A stretch of 50,000 nt of DNA from Mesostigma viride. Its lineage: Eukaryota; Streptophyta; Mesostigmatophyceae; Mesostigmatales; Mesostigmataceae. The position numbers and the translations under genes were made by a program. The stretch is from assembly GCA_009746045.1 (NCBI GenBank), contig RPFO01000154.1:1925753-1975752 (forward strand). Reading direction: 5' to 3'. Shown here in pieces: positions 20,314 through 31,177 of this stretch. Positions within the stretch are counted from its first letter, which is position 1, and every line of letters starts with the position of its first letter. The notes under the pieces are model-generated. The model was given only the letters and a program-made list of their open reading frames with translations, was not told the DNA's origin and did not search any database.

Positions 20314-22599
20314 GGACGGGACATGCGCGAATTATTTGGCGCCAAAAAATTCGCGCCGGTACCGACGGACCTGAATTTCACGTGCACGGTGCGCGCACCC
20401 CCTGCGGAAGTGGCCATGGCGACTGCGTTCAGGCGAAACTATCACAATAGGGCAAGCGAAATGCAAAAATTATAATCGAATCTTAAAGGCGATGAGTTTA
20501 TGATGTTAGTATATGGCGGAAATAAGCTGGTTTACAATATCGCTGTTGTTTTTTTATGCCATCGGCATGGGGGGTTATCTGAATTTTTTGGTCGCGCAGA
20601 ATGAAATAGAATTCATGATTGCGGCAGTAAAATCGCGGTTTCGGGGGTTGTTCTGACCGTTAAGCAGGCATGAATATCGGTTGCATCGAATTCTAAACCG
20701 ATCTTGTGATTTTTTCCAGATTTTCGGCCATTATCGGTAAGTAATTGTTCAGACCTGCGCAGTGCGTGTCTGACCTGTCCATGGAAGAACGGCTGTTGTT
20801 GCGCGCCTGGGCGAGGGATTCACGAGATCAAGGTACTGCAGCTTTGTCGCGGATGTTATCTGCTATCAATATTGCTTTCTTCTATGAGCTCATCGTTCGA
20901 GGTTTTTTGCGTTCTTTTTTGGCAGTTTCCGCCAGCTAGCTTGCCGTCGCTTGCCGTTGCGTTGTCGAATGCCTGGCAGCTTTAGACTGTTTTCGTTGAT
21001 GTCGTGATCAGGGCCGCTTCAGTCTCAGCCTATAGCTCTTCGGAAAGGTATAAGGCTTTTCATAAAACGTGTTCTGGCAAGGATGTTGTGCGTATGGACG
21101 CTTCTTGTTGTGTGAGAGTGACGCACCCTCTCTTCGCAGGCCGCAGCGGCATCACAGCGCTAATGCGCTGAAGGGCCGCCAATGGTTTCTTTGCATTTTT
21201 TCGTGCAGGCATGGAAGTGTTTTTGTGATGATGATGTTGGAGTCGATATTGCATTTGTGTGACTGCATGCAGATAGATAGCTGCCACCATTGGTTGTTTG
21301 AGCTTTCCTTTGTTATGATGATGTGACAAGACTACAATGTGCTGAGCCAACCATGGTTGACATGCATGACTGCATGCAAGCTATATATACCATGTTCCTA
21401 CTTGGTTCCTTGCCCTCCATAGTCCTAGTTTGTCATCCATTCCGGGGAATTAGGCAGTTTAGGAGGTGTTGTTCTGTTGATTAGCTTGGTGGGCATCAAC
21501 CTTACACTCTAACCTGGGAGAAACATAGGAAATGCTGCTTAGGCATGTTAGGGCTGCCATCGTCAAGGCTATGCACATATTTACAAGGCTGGCCATGCTC
21601 GAGGGACGATGAAGACGTATGAGGTGCGTGGCCACCCCTTTGTACTTTGTAAACATACTCAGCATGGTTTTGGTGCATGTTGGATGGCATATGAAGTGGC
21701 ATTGTGGGGTTACTCGCTTACTGAGTCGTCCTTAGAGCCTTGTCAGGTGGTCATATAGGAAACCCATCAACTTGAGTAGTTCTTGTCACAATGACCCCCC
21801 ACATTGAGCATGCGTTGCCATCAGTGTGCAAGACTTTGGTCGGTTTGCAGTTGTCGTTGATGAAGAAGGAGGTGCTAGTGTGGCTGAATGGTTACTCTAA
21901 TTTCCTTGTAGCGTGTTCATGGGTGGCCGTCTTGGAATGGTTGTAACTTGGGCAGTTCTTGTCAGAATGTCGTCAAACCTTGAACATAGGAGGTACCATA
22001 TGTGCAGAGGCTGGTAGTGTGTGGTTTGGCCAGTTTTCACGTGGCTTAGATGTATAAAGGGGTGTTACTGTGGTTTAATTCTGGCTAAAAGCTCCCTTAG
22101 CTTCGTCACTGGTGTCAACCTGTGATCGTTAATAACTTGAGCTGTGGTTGTCAGAATGACCTCCAATTTTGGGGCTGCATGTCCCCCCACCTCTAGTATT
22201 TGTTAATATGTGGTGTGGCACTTTTGGAAGTGTTTATGATTTGTTAATTTTTTTTTTGGTGAAAAAAAGGACCCTTTTTGCTGGAAAATTGATAACTGGT
22301 GCATCCATGCTTATTATTTCTTGGTCCCAATTATGCAGACTTTCTCAAAAGTGGGGGGGCTATGCGGGAATATATGGTTTGGGCCCAATATGTTTGCCCA
22401 TCGTCCTAGGAAAAATGTGACTAAAATAGTGTCTTTTTCTATTTTTAGCGCATTACCGGCGTATGGTAGGGGCTAGTACCATAAATATTGGTTGGAAAAT
22501 TTTTTTTATCATATTTATGGTCCCCAACCATCATTGGATTTTTAGGACATGCCTAGGTATGGTTTCTAGAAAAGTGCACTTTAGGCATGTCCCCTCCCC
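20314..22599. mobile_element. ~2.3 kb TIR repeat, copy B (uninterrupted)
   Basis: The sequence is near-identical to copy A and in the same orientation, about 580 bases downstream. It ends CATGTCCCCTCCCC like copy A. Its left end lacks two of the G bases of copy A, and the flanks (TAT left, TTA right) do not match exactly, so no clean target duplication is seen. It contains the empty Penelope-like target CCCAATAT at 22384-22391. Small insertions and deletions separate the copies (for example around 15500 and 22085). Confidence 0.75.
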
Positions 22600-22612
22600 T
22601 TAGTTAATTAAT

Positions 22613-22952
22613 TTGGCTTTTTCCTTTGTCACATTGAGTGACGTCATACATCTTGCCATCAGGAGGACGATTGACACCCAATAGCACGCGATACTAGGAA
22701 TCGTCGCCGTTGAGAACTGAATGCACGTACGATGCAACACTAGACCACTATGCACATTAGGCCTAGTCTCGCTGTCCCATTGATTATCTTGGCTGACGGC
22801 GGAGCTCAGAACTTTTGCGTCTGAGCCCCAAATTCCGTCAGATCACTTGCAACCAATGCATCTTTTCTAGGCGCATCTGCTACTATTAACGGTTATGTAC
22901 AGCTGTAACTCAGTATTGTGACCAACCTGCAGCTATCACGTGAACTGCTATT
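22613..22952. other. Intergenic spacer
   Basis: After a TTAATTAATT run at 22603-22612 no coding or repeat signal is recognised until the retroelement-like fragment at 22953. Confidence 0.5.
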
Positions 22953-23286
<334 letters not shown>

Positions 23287-23289
23287 AGT

Positions 23290-23810
23290 ACTTGCGTGTC
23301 ATGCGCATATAGGCATGCATGCCGCGTGGCGCCCGCTTGCTCCGCTGATCGAGCTCGGCCTTGCTCAAGAGAACGTCTCCCTGGGCTGCTGCCCTCAAGT
23401 AGCGACGCAGCACCACTCGCGAGCGGCATTGGCGCGGCGCGTGCGCCGTCGGTGTCCTAACGCGCGACGGCTCCGGCGGCGCCGGCGCCTCGGCGTTGGG
23501 CTTCTATCTCCTGCAGCTAGCTTGGTGGCAACAGCGCATCGATCCGTGGTCAAGGTGGTCGCTGACCGCAGTAGGCCCTGCGTAGGAGTGCTGTGAGAGG
23601 CTGCCATCTGCTGGCTGGATGCCCAGGCTGGGTGCCCAGCGATCGAGATGGTAGCCGTAGACCTGCGCAGCGATCTTTCCGGGACCGCCTGCGCGGCCAG
23701 GGCCTCGGTTTAGTGGGCGGTGATGGCATCGAGCTTCTTGAGGAGCAGGCCGCACTTGCTCTGAGCCACCTGATTTAGGCGAGAAAGTATACCTGGGTTG
23801 CCTATGGAGA
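23290..23810. other. Decayed sequence, GC-rich, no gene recognised
   Basis: Minus-strand frames are Arg/Ala-rich with stops. A segment (23655-23770) reads QSKCGLLLKKLDAITAH and then a stop, which could be a coiled-coil relic similar to the ORF1-like fragments. The region ends at the TTAATTAA tail of the LINE copy that starts at about 23811 (minus). Confidence 0.4.
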
Positions 23811-24326
23811 ATTAATTAATTAATTAATAGACACGTGACTGCGTCACGTGAGCATAAGTCCTCAGTGCATGGGAGGGGAACATGGGATGGAATGGATGGT
23901 ATAAGCTATCTAGGTCCTAGTTACAGGGGTGTGGGCACCGCGGCCCGAATCGCTATGAATGCCATACTTGGTCACACGCGGACGGCCCCCACAGGCTTGG
24001 GGGTGGTCTCCTTCATCACTACTTGCCATCTATCCTTGCGCACCATCTGCCTCCACTATTACAGACAAACCAGGAGGTTGCCCGGGGGTGAGCCCGATGA
24101 CCACGTCTAGTGTAGCACATGGACATCCATGCCGAGTTTATCACGAAAAGTCCACGGGTGGCGGCCCTGCCGCGCGCGGCCGGGGGCACGCCAGGTGAGG
24201 ACATATCGCCCAGGCTGGGCGGGCTTGGTGCCAGCTAGTCTATCTGATGTATCTACCTGATCTGTGCGGGCCAGGTGCCCAGCTAGGCCCAGGCGCCTGT
24301 GCCTAACTAATAATGTGGGAAACATA
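23811..24326 (-). pseudogene. 3' part of the interrupted LINE
   Basis: This is the 3' end of the LINE whose reverse transcriptase part is at 29937-31150. The TTAATTAA tail is at 23811-23829 and the ORF end (RRLGLAGHLARTDQVDTSDR) is at about 24210-24310. The split falls inside the sequence GTGGGAAACATA, which is whole at about 1949-1961. Confidence 0.85.
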
Positions 24327-24479
24327 CACATCAAATTTTTTTGGCACTTTCTGGCCAAAAAATTATTTGACTGGCTTGCTAAAACATGTTGAACCCAGGT
24401 TTTGGGCCCAAGCGAGCACATATATGGTAGTGTTTACCCCCAAAAATTGGGGGTCATCGGACAACCCTGGCAAGGTTAA

Positions 24480-25240
24480 CTGTGACGTATAACAGCATAA
24501 GGTACATGGTTTTTGACATTTTTGCACATATAGAGGCAAGCAATCAACATCAAATTTTATTCAATTGACCCAGAAACTTGCATGCAAACTAAATTATGGT
24601 CCTCCATCATGATGACATTGTGAAGTCTCAGTTTGCACCCCACCTTCAACATGTTGGTGACGTTTGACAGCATAAAAAGTCAATTTATATTACAATTTCA
24701 TTAGTTTTTTACATCCAAGAGGGCCATAACCATTTCAAACAAGGCACACAACTTAAATGCATAATTTACAAAGGCCAGGTAAAGCATGCACCAAGGTTGA
24801 GGTCACCTATAGACCTATTTGTGACAGTCAATAGCATAAAAAATGCAGTTTTTGCTCATTTCTTTCATTTTGCATAAGTCAAATCATGCACATTGCATCC
24901 AATATGATTCCACTTGACCCAAAACTTGCACACACATTGAATTCAGGTCCAACGTCATGATGACAATGCCAAATCTCAGTTCCTAAATCAACGTTTAACA
25001 TCCCATCAGTGACATATGGCAGCATTAATGGTCACTTGGACACATATTATATGGATTAATTGAACATGGTGAATGATGTTGACAACATGAATAATGATAC
25101 AATGTCCTAAGTTGTACAATCAAGGTGTGAACAAGCTCGTAAATGTTCTGAATGCTATGCATAAAACACGAGTCACGTGGTAAATAAAACATGACCAACG
25201 TTTGCAATAAGGCCCGCTGAATGACACGTGGCAGCACGTA
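24480..25240 (+). repeat. Five subterminal repeats of the DNA transposon
   Basis: A motif close to GTGACRTTTGRCAGCATAA recurs in one orientation at about 24481, 24657, 24821, 25009 and 25222, every 165-215 bases. Longer blocks around the motif are shared too: ATCATGATGACA and TCTCAGTT follow AAACTTGCA at about 24570 and 24915. Subterminal repeats of this kind bind transposase or an accessory protein in CACTA-type elements; that role is inferred. Confidence 0.65.
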
Positions 25241-25319
25241 TAGTCAAAGCACGCAAAGATGCATGTACATGCATACGTGCAGGTTGCTGGGGCAGCACAC
25301 AATTTGAATAGATTGCCTA
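25241..25319 (-). other. 3' flank of the transposon ORF
   Basis: Short untranslated stretch between the last subterminal repeat and the stop codon of the frame ending at 25320. No further feature is seen. Confidence 0.3.
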
Positions 25320-27588
25320 CTACCCCATCATGTACTCAGGCACAGCCATCTGCTGCTTCTTGTATCGCTTTTCTGCCTTAGATGGGCTGCGTCGCAATTC
25401 TGGCATGCTATCCAACTCAGCCCTCGCCTGCTCCATTCTCACTACCTGAAGCAGCACGCCCTTGGCTTTCATCCTTCTGCTTGAGGCCAAGCGTGCATCT
25501 AGCTTCTTCAACGCATGGCTGTGCTCTAGGGCTGTTCCTGAGAACTTGGTGATGTCACCGTGCTTGAGGATTAGAGTGTGAAGGTGGGCTTCGGCAAGGT
25601 GAAAGTACAAGCCACACGCTTGGTCTGCTGCGACAGCCACAAAGCTGTCTGTCAAGCTAGTGGCCAGGTTTTTAACCTTGGCGGCTTGGGCTGCACGGAG
25701 AGTGCCCCCGGGGCCATCATCGACCCAGGTGCCAGGGAGGAGCGCATTCCACATGGCGACAAAGTCCTGCCATGGCTGCTTCAGCTGCTCCCATGAAAGG
25801 TCACCTGCCCTCTTGGTTGGGTCATTGGCATGCTTGGCAACCTTGTCCAGGACGCCATCAATGCCTTTCACCAACCTCATGGCCTCCTTCCCAATCATCT
25901 GAATTCTCTCTATACCCCTACCCTTATCCTGGTTCTTGCCCTTAGCCTTGATCTGAGTCTCTCTTACAAAAAGGCCAATCTCATCCTTGAGAGTCGTGAA
26001 CATGGCCTCCTCATCGGCCGGCATCAAGTGGCGCATGACGGTATCTTCTAGCAATTAAGGTCATTACTACGTTCAGCAAGAGGTGCAGGGTACATGGGAC
26101 AATGTTCTCAGGCTCTTCCTTAAGAAGTGGCTCACAGCCATGCTTCTGCCCAAAATGCTTTTGGGCATGGTCAGTCCTGGCCTTGTCAGAAGTGGGTGCA
26201 GATGCAAGCAGATCCTTCTTGCTCGTGAACGTTACCTTGCAAGCAGGGCAGGTCCAGTTCGTCCACGGATCGGGGCAGTACGAATGCGCCATCTGCTGCA
26301 TGCCGAGTAGCGTCCTTGGCGTGTGCACCTTGCCGGTGCAGCCGAAGTCCTTCTTGGCAGTCATGCAAAGAGGGCAAGGATGAAGAGAGCTAGGACCTGA
26401 CAAGCCCTGAGCTGCAGTGACCGCAACTGCGTCCCCACCGCCAGCAAAGTCAATGGTGACATGATGAGGTTCAGTATCGGCATCTAGCTGCAGCCCCTCC
26501 TTCTTGACCTGCTCCTTCACCTCAACTAAAGGAGCAAGCCGTTGCTTCAGGACAGCGTAGTTGTTGTCTGCGCCCTGCCACACTAGAGCACTTGTGATGT
26601 TGAAGGGGGAGTGGTCACCTGCATTGTGCTTCTGCCACTTGGCCAAAGCCCTTATGCCCACAGTCACTTGCTTCACCCTGCGGAACAGCGAAGCTGCATC
26701 CAGGAGTATCTGAAACGTGACATGGCTTTCACCGTCCCTCTTCACATGGACAAGGATTTGCCTCATGGCGACCTTCAGATCCACAGACACCACCTTGCCA
26801 TCATCACTCTCTGCATTGCCATAGACGTTCACGATCTGCTGGAACCTGCTCTTGACACGCTGAAGGGGAGGAAGCCTAGGCATGGGGACTCCAGGCCACA
26901 GCTCCACTAACACCCACCTCTCACCATCATGCTGAAAACTGAGGGTGTGGGACAAAGAGGTGTATTTCACATCACTGAGCCGGCCCCGCACCTTGACAGC
27001 ACAAGCCCGCGTGGGATCCCAATGCGTCTCGATCGCTGCAATCACCTCCTTCCGCAACTCTAGCAAGAATTCCGGATTCATGCGCGCAGCGCAACGCAGC
27101 AGGTCCACCTTCCTCGACACATAGAAGCACAGTGCCTCGTGCAGGGACTTACCATCACTCTCGAACCGAGGAGCTAAGAGCCGGTCAATCTCCTCGGCTG
27201 CATACTTGAACTGCCTATCAGTGGCCGCCTCAGTGAGGGAGATAGGTTTCAGGTGCCCACTAGGCCTGCCTCGCGCCTTGCGCTCCTGCTGCAACTGGCG
27301 GCTCTTTCTAACAAGGGACACAACAAGCGTGCGCAACTTCCTGTTCAAGTCAGCCAGCCGCTTAGCAACCAACACCTTGTTCGCCAACCGCATTTCAGCC
27401 TTCTGCTTGGCAACAACGAGCGCGTGCTCCCCTGCCTTGATGTTCTCCAGTTGCGATTGCAGCTCCGCGATGGTGCGTTGTTGAATTGCCATCGCTTGGG
27501 TCGACTGCCTTCCTTCCGCGGTCGGTACATGCTTCTTCTTCACAAACCTCCCGCGCACGCTTCTTAGCCGGGCAGCCGGGTTGACCAT
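25320..27588 (-). CDS. Putative transposase-like protein, frameshifted near 26055
   Basis: The start ATG is at 27586-27588. The first 525 codons end at 26011, and the second frame (open from just after a stop at about 26055 to 25320) continues without a gap of sense, so one protein of about 765 residues is split by a single-base shift. Residues 30-130 form a coiled coil (IAELQSQLENI; RLADLNRKLRTLVVSL). The middle has VTIDFAGGGDA, then LHPCPLC (C405, C408) and a C2H2-like finger (C447, C450, H474, H478, H483) followed by IVPCTLHLLLNVV. The second frame has CGLYFHLAEAHLHTLIL and basic helices. The layout (acidic strand, CxxC, P..LH motif, late helical His region) recalls RNase H-fold transposases such as RAG1/Transib-type, but no catalytic triad can be assigned. 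Unknown family. Confidence 0.6.
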
Positions 27589-27933
27589 GCTGTGTTACCC
27601 AAGGCACACAACTTTACAGGAAGTGCAGGAGAGATACGCCTTTCAGCCGTACAAGGCTGGCCGCTATGCAGCCAGCCACCACCTTTTGTCCGTGCAATGT
27701 GCATATAATTGTATGACAACAAAAAACAACACACCACATTTTGTATGCAGTGTAAGTCATGATGGGCAAGAATATAGCTGTATTTACTACAAATTGAAGT
27801 AAGACGTTATAGATTGCGCATTAACAAGTCAAGAAACAGATGCACAGCTGGACAATTAAAACCATATAAGTGTGCCCACTGAATTGCATCAAGCAACATG
27901 CTCATCATCATAAGCATGCATGCATGGCCTCTA
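27589..27933. other. Gap between the two transposon ORFs
   Basis: It holds the 3' region of the 490-residue ORF and the upstream region of the transposase-like ORF. No promoter element can be supported by eye. Confidence 0.35.
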
Positions 27934-29406
27934 CTAAAATGCTGGGGGCACCCACTGAAGGGGGGGCAGGCCCTTGTTCTCTCGGCGGATGTTCTCTAGC
28001 TGCCAAGCTTCGTATGCAGCCTCTATCGCCTTGAACTGCTTCTTGGTGGGCTTCTTAGGAGGGGGCGGGGGCGGGGGCACCTTCTTGTTCGCCTCTTCTA
28101 TCAGGGAAGGGTGTACCTTTATGTCGTTATCTACCATCCATTGGATGTCCCCCATGGTAAGCCCCCTAAACTTGCCAGCCTTGTTGAGGCGCTCGTCCCT
28201 AGCCACACTCTCTATGTGCTTCTTTATGTATGCCCTCCATTCTACCTCATTGGATAGCCCCAGGGCCTTGGCCTCCTCCGCATCATACACATACCCGTGA
28301 TTCTTCTCGGGAGTGTTGAAGGGCAGCAATGCAGGGGAAACATCATCTGCCCCTTCTACAGCACGCGGGCTTGCCACAGGGGTGTGTTCATCTCCATGGC
28401 CCTCACCCCCACCGCCATCCACCTGGCTGCCCTCACCCTCCACACGTCCGCCGCCACCACCACCGCCACCCTCACCCGTGCTGCCAGCATCCATGTCCCC
28501 ATCCTCACCATCACTCATTTCCTCATCAGACCCTACCACGTGGGGCTGCCACTTGGGCTCGTCATGCTCTTCCCTATACTTGAGGGCAGCGTTCCTCACC
28601 TTTGCGGGCACGATGGGCATGTAAAGAGACTTGCCCAAGGCAGGGCTGAACAGGGCCCGGCGAGCCACATACCACCGCAGCTTCTCTACCACGAACTTCT
28701 CTATGCGCAGGGGCAGCTTGCTCTCCATCACACTATCCTCATCTAGCATTCCCCAACCCCACGCTACCGCCTTGTAGTCGTGGTCTTTGGCGGACAGCAC
28801 CTCACCCCTAGAGTTGAGCACCATTGTGGAATAGGTCAGCTTGAGAGAGCATTCCCCATACTTATTAGACGCCCACAGTGCCGTCAAGGGCGGCACGATC
28901 ACAGAGAGGGTGCTATCCCCAAACAGCTTGGCCCCAGCCCACACTGTTGATATCTTGCCGGTATCCCCCTCCCTCAGCAAGTCTTCTATCTCATTAAAGT
29001 CTGTGACCACACGCCTCGCTTTGGTATCGCTCTCCCTGAAACCATCATGCCACTTCCCGTGCGGTTGGTCTGCTGCGCCCTCCCCTACGTTCTTGAACAT
29101 GGTGTTGAAAACCTCTCGGGGGCAAGGTGAGATCACGAAATATTTGTTGGCTCTTGGCTTCCATTCCATGCCAGCCACAATCTTGCGATTATAAGAAACT
29201 TGCCAGGGCCGAACACTGCTAGCGCAAATATTCTGGTACTTAACGTCGCACATGACGCACTTGGAGGAGTGAATCTGGCGCGGCTGGCCAGCGTAGGTGA
29301 GATCACCATCGGACGTGCGGCGCCTAAGCTTGTCGCCACACTGGTAACAATACCGCAGGTTGCCTTCCGTCGAATTCATGATGATCTGGGCAATACAATG
29401 AAGCAT
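27934..29406 (-). CDS. Second transposon protein, zinc-ribbon N-terminus
   Basis: 490 residues, start ATG 29404-29406, complete. The N-terminus has C20-x2-C23 and C50-x2-C53, a zinc ribbon-like set. A folded middle (KYFVISPCPREVFNTMF; AVAWGWGMLDEDSVMESKLP) is followed by a long acidic, Gly-rich low-complexity linker (about residues 290-350), a helical segment (WRAYIKKHIESVARDERLNK) and a PPPPPPPKKPTKKQ stretch near the end. It lies upstream of, and in the same direction as, the transposase-like gene, with about 345 bases between them. It is probably an accessory DNA-binding protein of the element. I do not recognise a named family. Confidence 0.65.
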   Translation of the reverse strand: MLHCIAQIIMNSTEGNLRYCYQCGDKLRRRTSDGDLTYAGQPRQIHSSKCVMCDVKYQNICASSVRPWQVSYNRKIVAGMEWKPRANKYFVISPCPREVFNTMFKNVGEGAADQPHGKWHDGFRESDTKARRVVTDFNEIEDLLREGDTGKISTVWAGAKLFGDSTLSVIVPPLTALWASNKYGECSLKLTYSTMVLNSRGEVLSAKDHDYKAVAWGWGMLDEDSVMESKLPLRIEKFVVEKLRWYVARRALFSPALGKSLYMPIVPAKVRNAALKYREEHDEPKWQPHVVGSDEEMSDGEDGDMDAGSTGEGGGGGGGGRVEGEGSQVDGGGGEGHGDEHTPVASPRAVEGADDVSPALLPFNTPEKNHGYVYDAEEAKALGLSNEVEWRAYIKKHIESVARDERLNKAGKFRGLTMGDIQWMVDNDIKVHPSLIEEANKKVPPPPPPPKKPTKKQFKAIEAAYEAWQLENIRRENKGLPPLQWVPPAF

Positions 29407-29935
29407 CGGGGGGAGGGGGGGGGCGGTGGATTTCAGGGGTTTTAGAGCTCCGAAGCACCCACTAGCAGATTTAACGAGGAAATAAACCGAACTGAAAATT
29501 TTTCGGGAAAAGCTCGTGGTAACGCTAAAATAGACTTACCAGTTACCAACGAAGAGAAATTCGCTCTTATCGCACACGAGCCCCGTGGAGGATGGGCTAC
29601 CGCGATGGTGTACTTTTTTGCATCTGCGGACAGCAGCCCGCAAAAGGGTCGGCAGGCTCGTACCCACCCCCGCGCGAATATTTTTTTCAGCTTGCAGCAC
29701 GTCGGTAAAATAGAAAAAAAAATATCATGAGTGATCGCACATCTCGGAGCATGTGCAGCAAAGTTTTCCAGCGTTAATAATGCTTAAATGCCTCCATCAA
29801 GGTCACCGCCATTAAATCAGCCGACATAGCTTTTTGGCCACAATTTGCACCGAAATTTGGTCCGTACCGTCCAGCTCAGTCGGGCAAGTCGGAAAGATTT
29901 TTCCGGCCGGATCTCCGCGGGAAAAATTTGATGTG
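29407..29935. other. Right subterminal region of the DNA transposon
   Basis: AT-rich sequence without ORFs, upstream of the 490-residue gene, ending in the inverted repeat. It should hold that gene's promoter. The left-end subterminal motif is not evident here. Confidence 0.45.
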
Positions 29936-29936
29936 T

Positions 29937-31150
29937 AGGGCAAATCAGCGTACAAATCCTCAGTATACTAATGTGCAAACCAAAGGGGATGTTAAGGGCC
30001 TTGCGCAGCATCTTGGTGACGGCGCCGTCGAGTCGTTGCTCCAGCTCGATCCTGCGTCAGTGTCCACGTCTCGGCGCCGTAGGTCAGGATCGTCAGAATG
30101 ACGACCTTGAAGAGGTCACGCTTGACGATCCGGGGTAGGGCGGGGTTGCTCCACCAGCGGCGGTGGTCATGGAGGTGCGCCCACGCCATGCCGAGCCGTG
30201 GCGTCATGTCGTCCTCGCAGTCGGGAAGCCATGCAACTGCCGAGCAGCTTGAAGCGGCCTGAAGGAGGGTAGTTGACCTCGGCATCGTCTAAGATCGAGG
30301 CGGAGTGGGGGTGGGGGCCCTGCCATGCCGAGGGCCAGGGCCTCCCTTTTGGGGCTGATTTCTAGACCAACCGCCCGAGCCTGGAGCGCCAGGCAGTCCA
30401 GCCAAAGTTGGGCAGACTCCGGCTTCTCGATGAGCGCCGATGTCGTCGGCATAAATGACGGGTCAGCTAGTAAATTCTGCTTGTTAGTCGGCCCCCCTTC
30501 CCCAAGCTCGTTCGTGATCGCTAGGCCAGGGGCACGGCCTGCAATGCTAGCAAAGCGAGCACGTGCCTGGCGCATAACATAATCCACTACAATAATAAAC
30601 AGGTACGGCGACAGGACGCAACCCTGCCAGACGCCGGTCTGCAGTGGGCATGGCGGGGTAATGCCGTGTTGAGTGCGCACCGAAGTGGTCGACCCCTCAT
30701 ACAGCGTGCGGATGACGGTAATCAGGGGAGTAGGGACGCGAGCGCGAGCAAGTGAGCCCATAGAGCGTCCCAGAGGACAGAATCAAAAGCCTTGATGAAG
30801 TCGACGAAGATCAAGATGGCGAGAACTCACCAGGTTGCAGGAGAGCGATTTCCTCGAAGAGGCGACGCGCGACGAAGATGGCCATGACGGTGTTGCGCCC
30901 AGGACGGTCCAAGCCCATTTGACTTTCCCCAAGGTGACAGTCGAGAGCAGAACGAAGGCGGTTGAGGATCATGCGCATGAACAACTTAAGTGCGGCGCTC
31001 TGGTTGCAGACTCCAATAATGTAGTTGGCGGGGTCGTCAGGGGAACCTTTGTTTTTGTACAGCATAATACGGTAGCTGTGCTGCCACTCAGGAATCGGCG
31101 ATATGGAGAAAGATGCAGAACAAGGCACAATTATCTGGGCTCAAGTCGTA
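29937..31150 (-). pseudogene. LINE reverse transcriptase, frameshifted, 5' truncated
   Basis: Minus-strand pieces give a non-LTR reverse transcriptase in order: SYRIMLYKNKGSPDDPANY (about 31030-31090), GESQMGLDRPGRNTV, FVDFIKAFDS (30778-30808), GVWQGCVLSPYLF, the catalytic YADD at 30442-30453, GLEISPKREAL, and TYGAETW at about 30065. At least three frame changes separate these blocks, so the gene is dead. After 29937 the frame enters the 5.6 kb transposon and resumes at 24325. The domain order is that of an RTE/L1-like LINE ORF2; the endonuclease domain is missing. Confidence 0.88.
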
Positions 31151-31177
31151 GAGGACATATATGACCCCCCCTGCTGT

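Larger units (their letters stand above)
24327..29935. mobile_element. 5.6 kb DNA transposon with CACAT ends and TA duplication
   Basis: The termini are CACATCAAATTTTT on the left and its exact inverse on the right, extending as an imperfect inverted repeat of about 50 bases (both arms have a GGCC then an AAAAAT block). TA flanks each side (24325-24326; 29936-29937). The uninterrupted sequence AACATAGGGC at about 1957-1966 proves the target and the 2-bp duplication. The element has subterminal repeats at the left end and three minus-strand ORFs: 27588-26011, its frameshifted continuation 26054-25320, and 29406-27934. CACA-type ends, a 2-bp duplication and subterminal repeats are compatible with the CMC (CACTA/Mirage/Chapaev) group, but I do not recognise the proteins. 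Confidence 0.88.

Noticed and set aside
14254-22612. An LTR retrotransposon with 2 kb direct repeats as LTRs around a reverse transcriptase
   Set aside because: The reverse transcriptase is of Penelope type, the insert has its own 8-bp duplication, and the sequence right of the insert (19502-19731) belongs to the repeat and recurs after copy B.
25320-26054. A separate 244-codon gene
   Set aside because: Its first codon is TTG just after a stop, it overlaps the larger frame and continues its sense. A frameshifted continuation is simpler.
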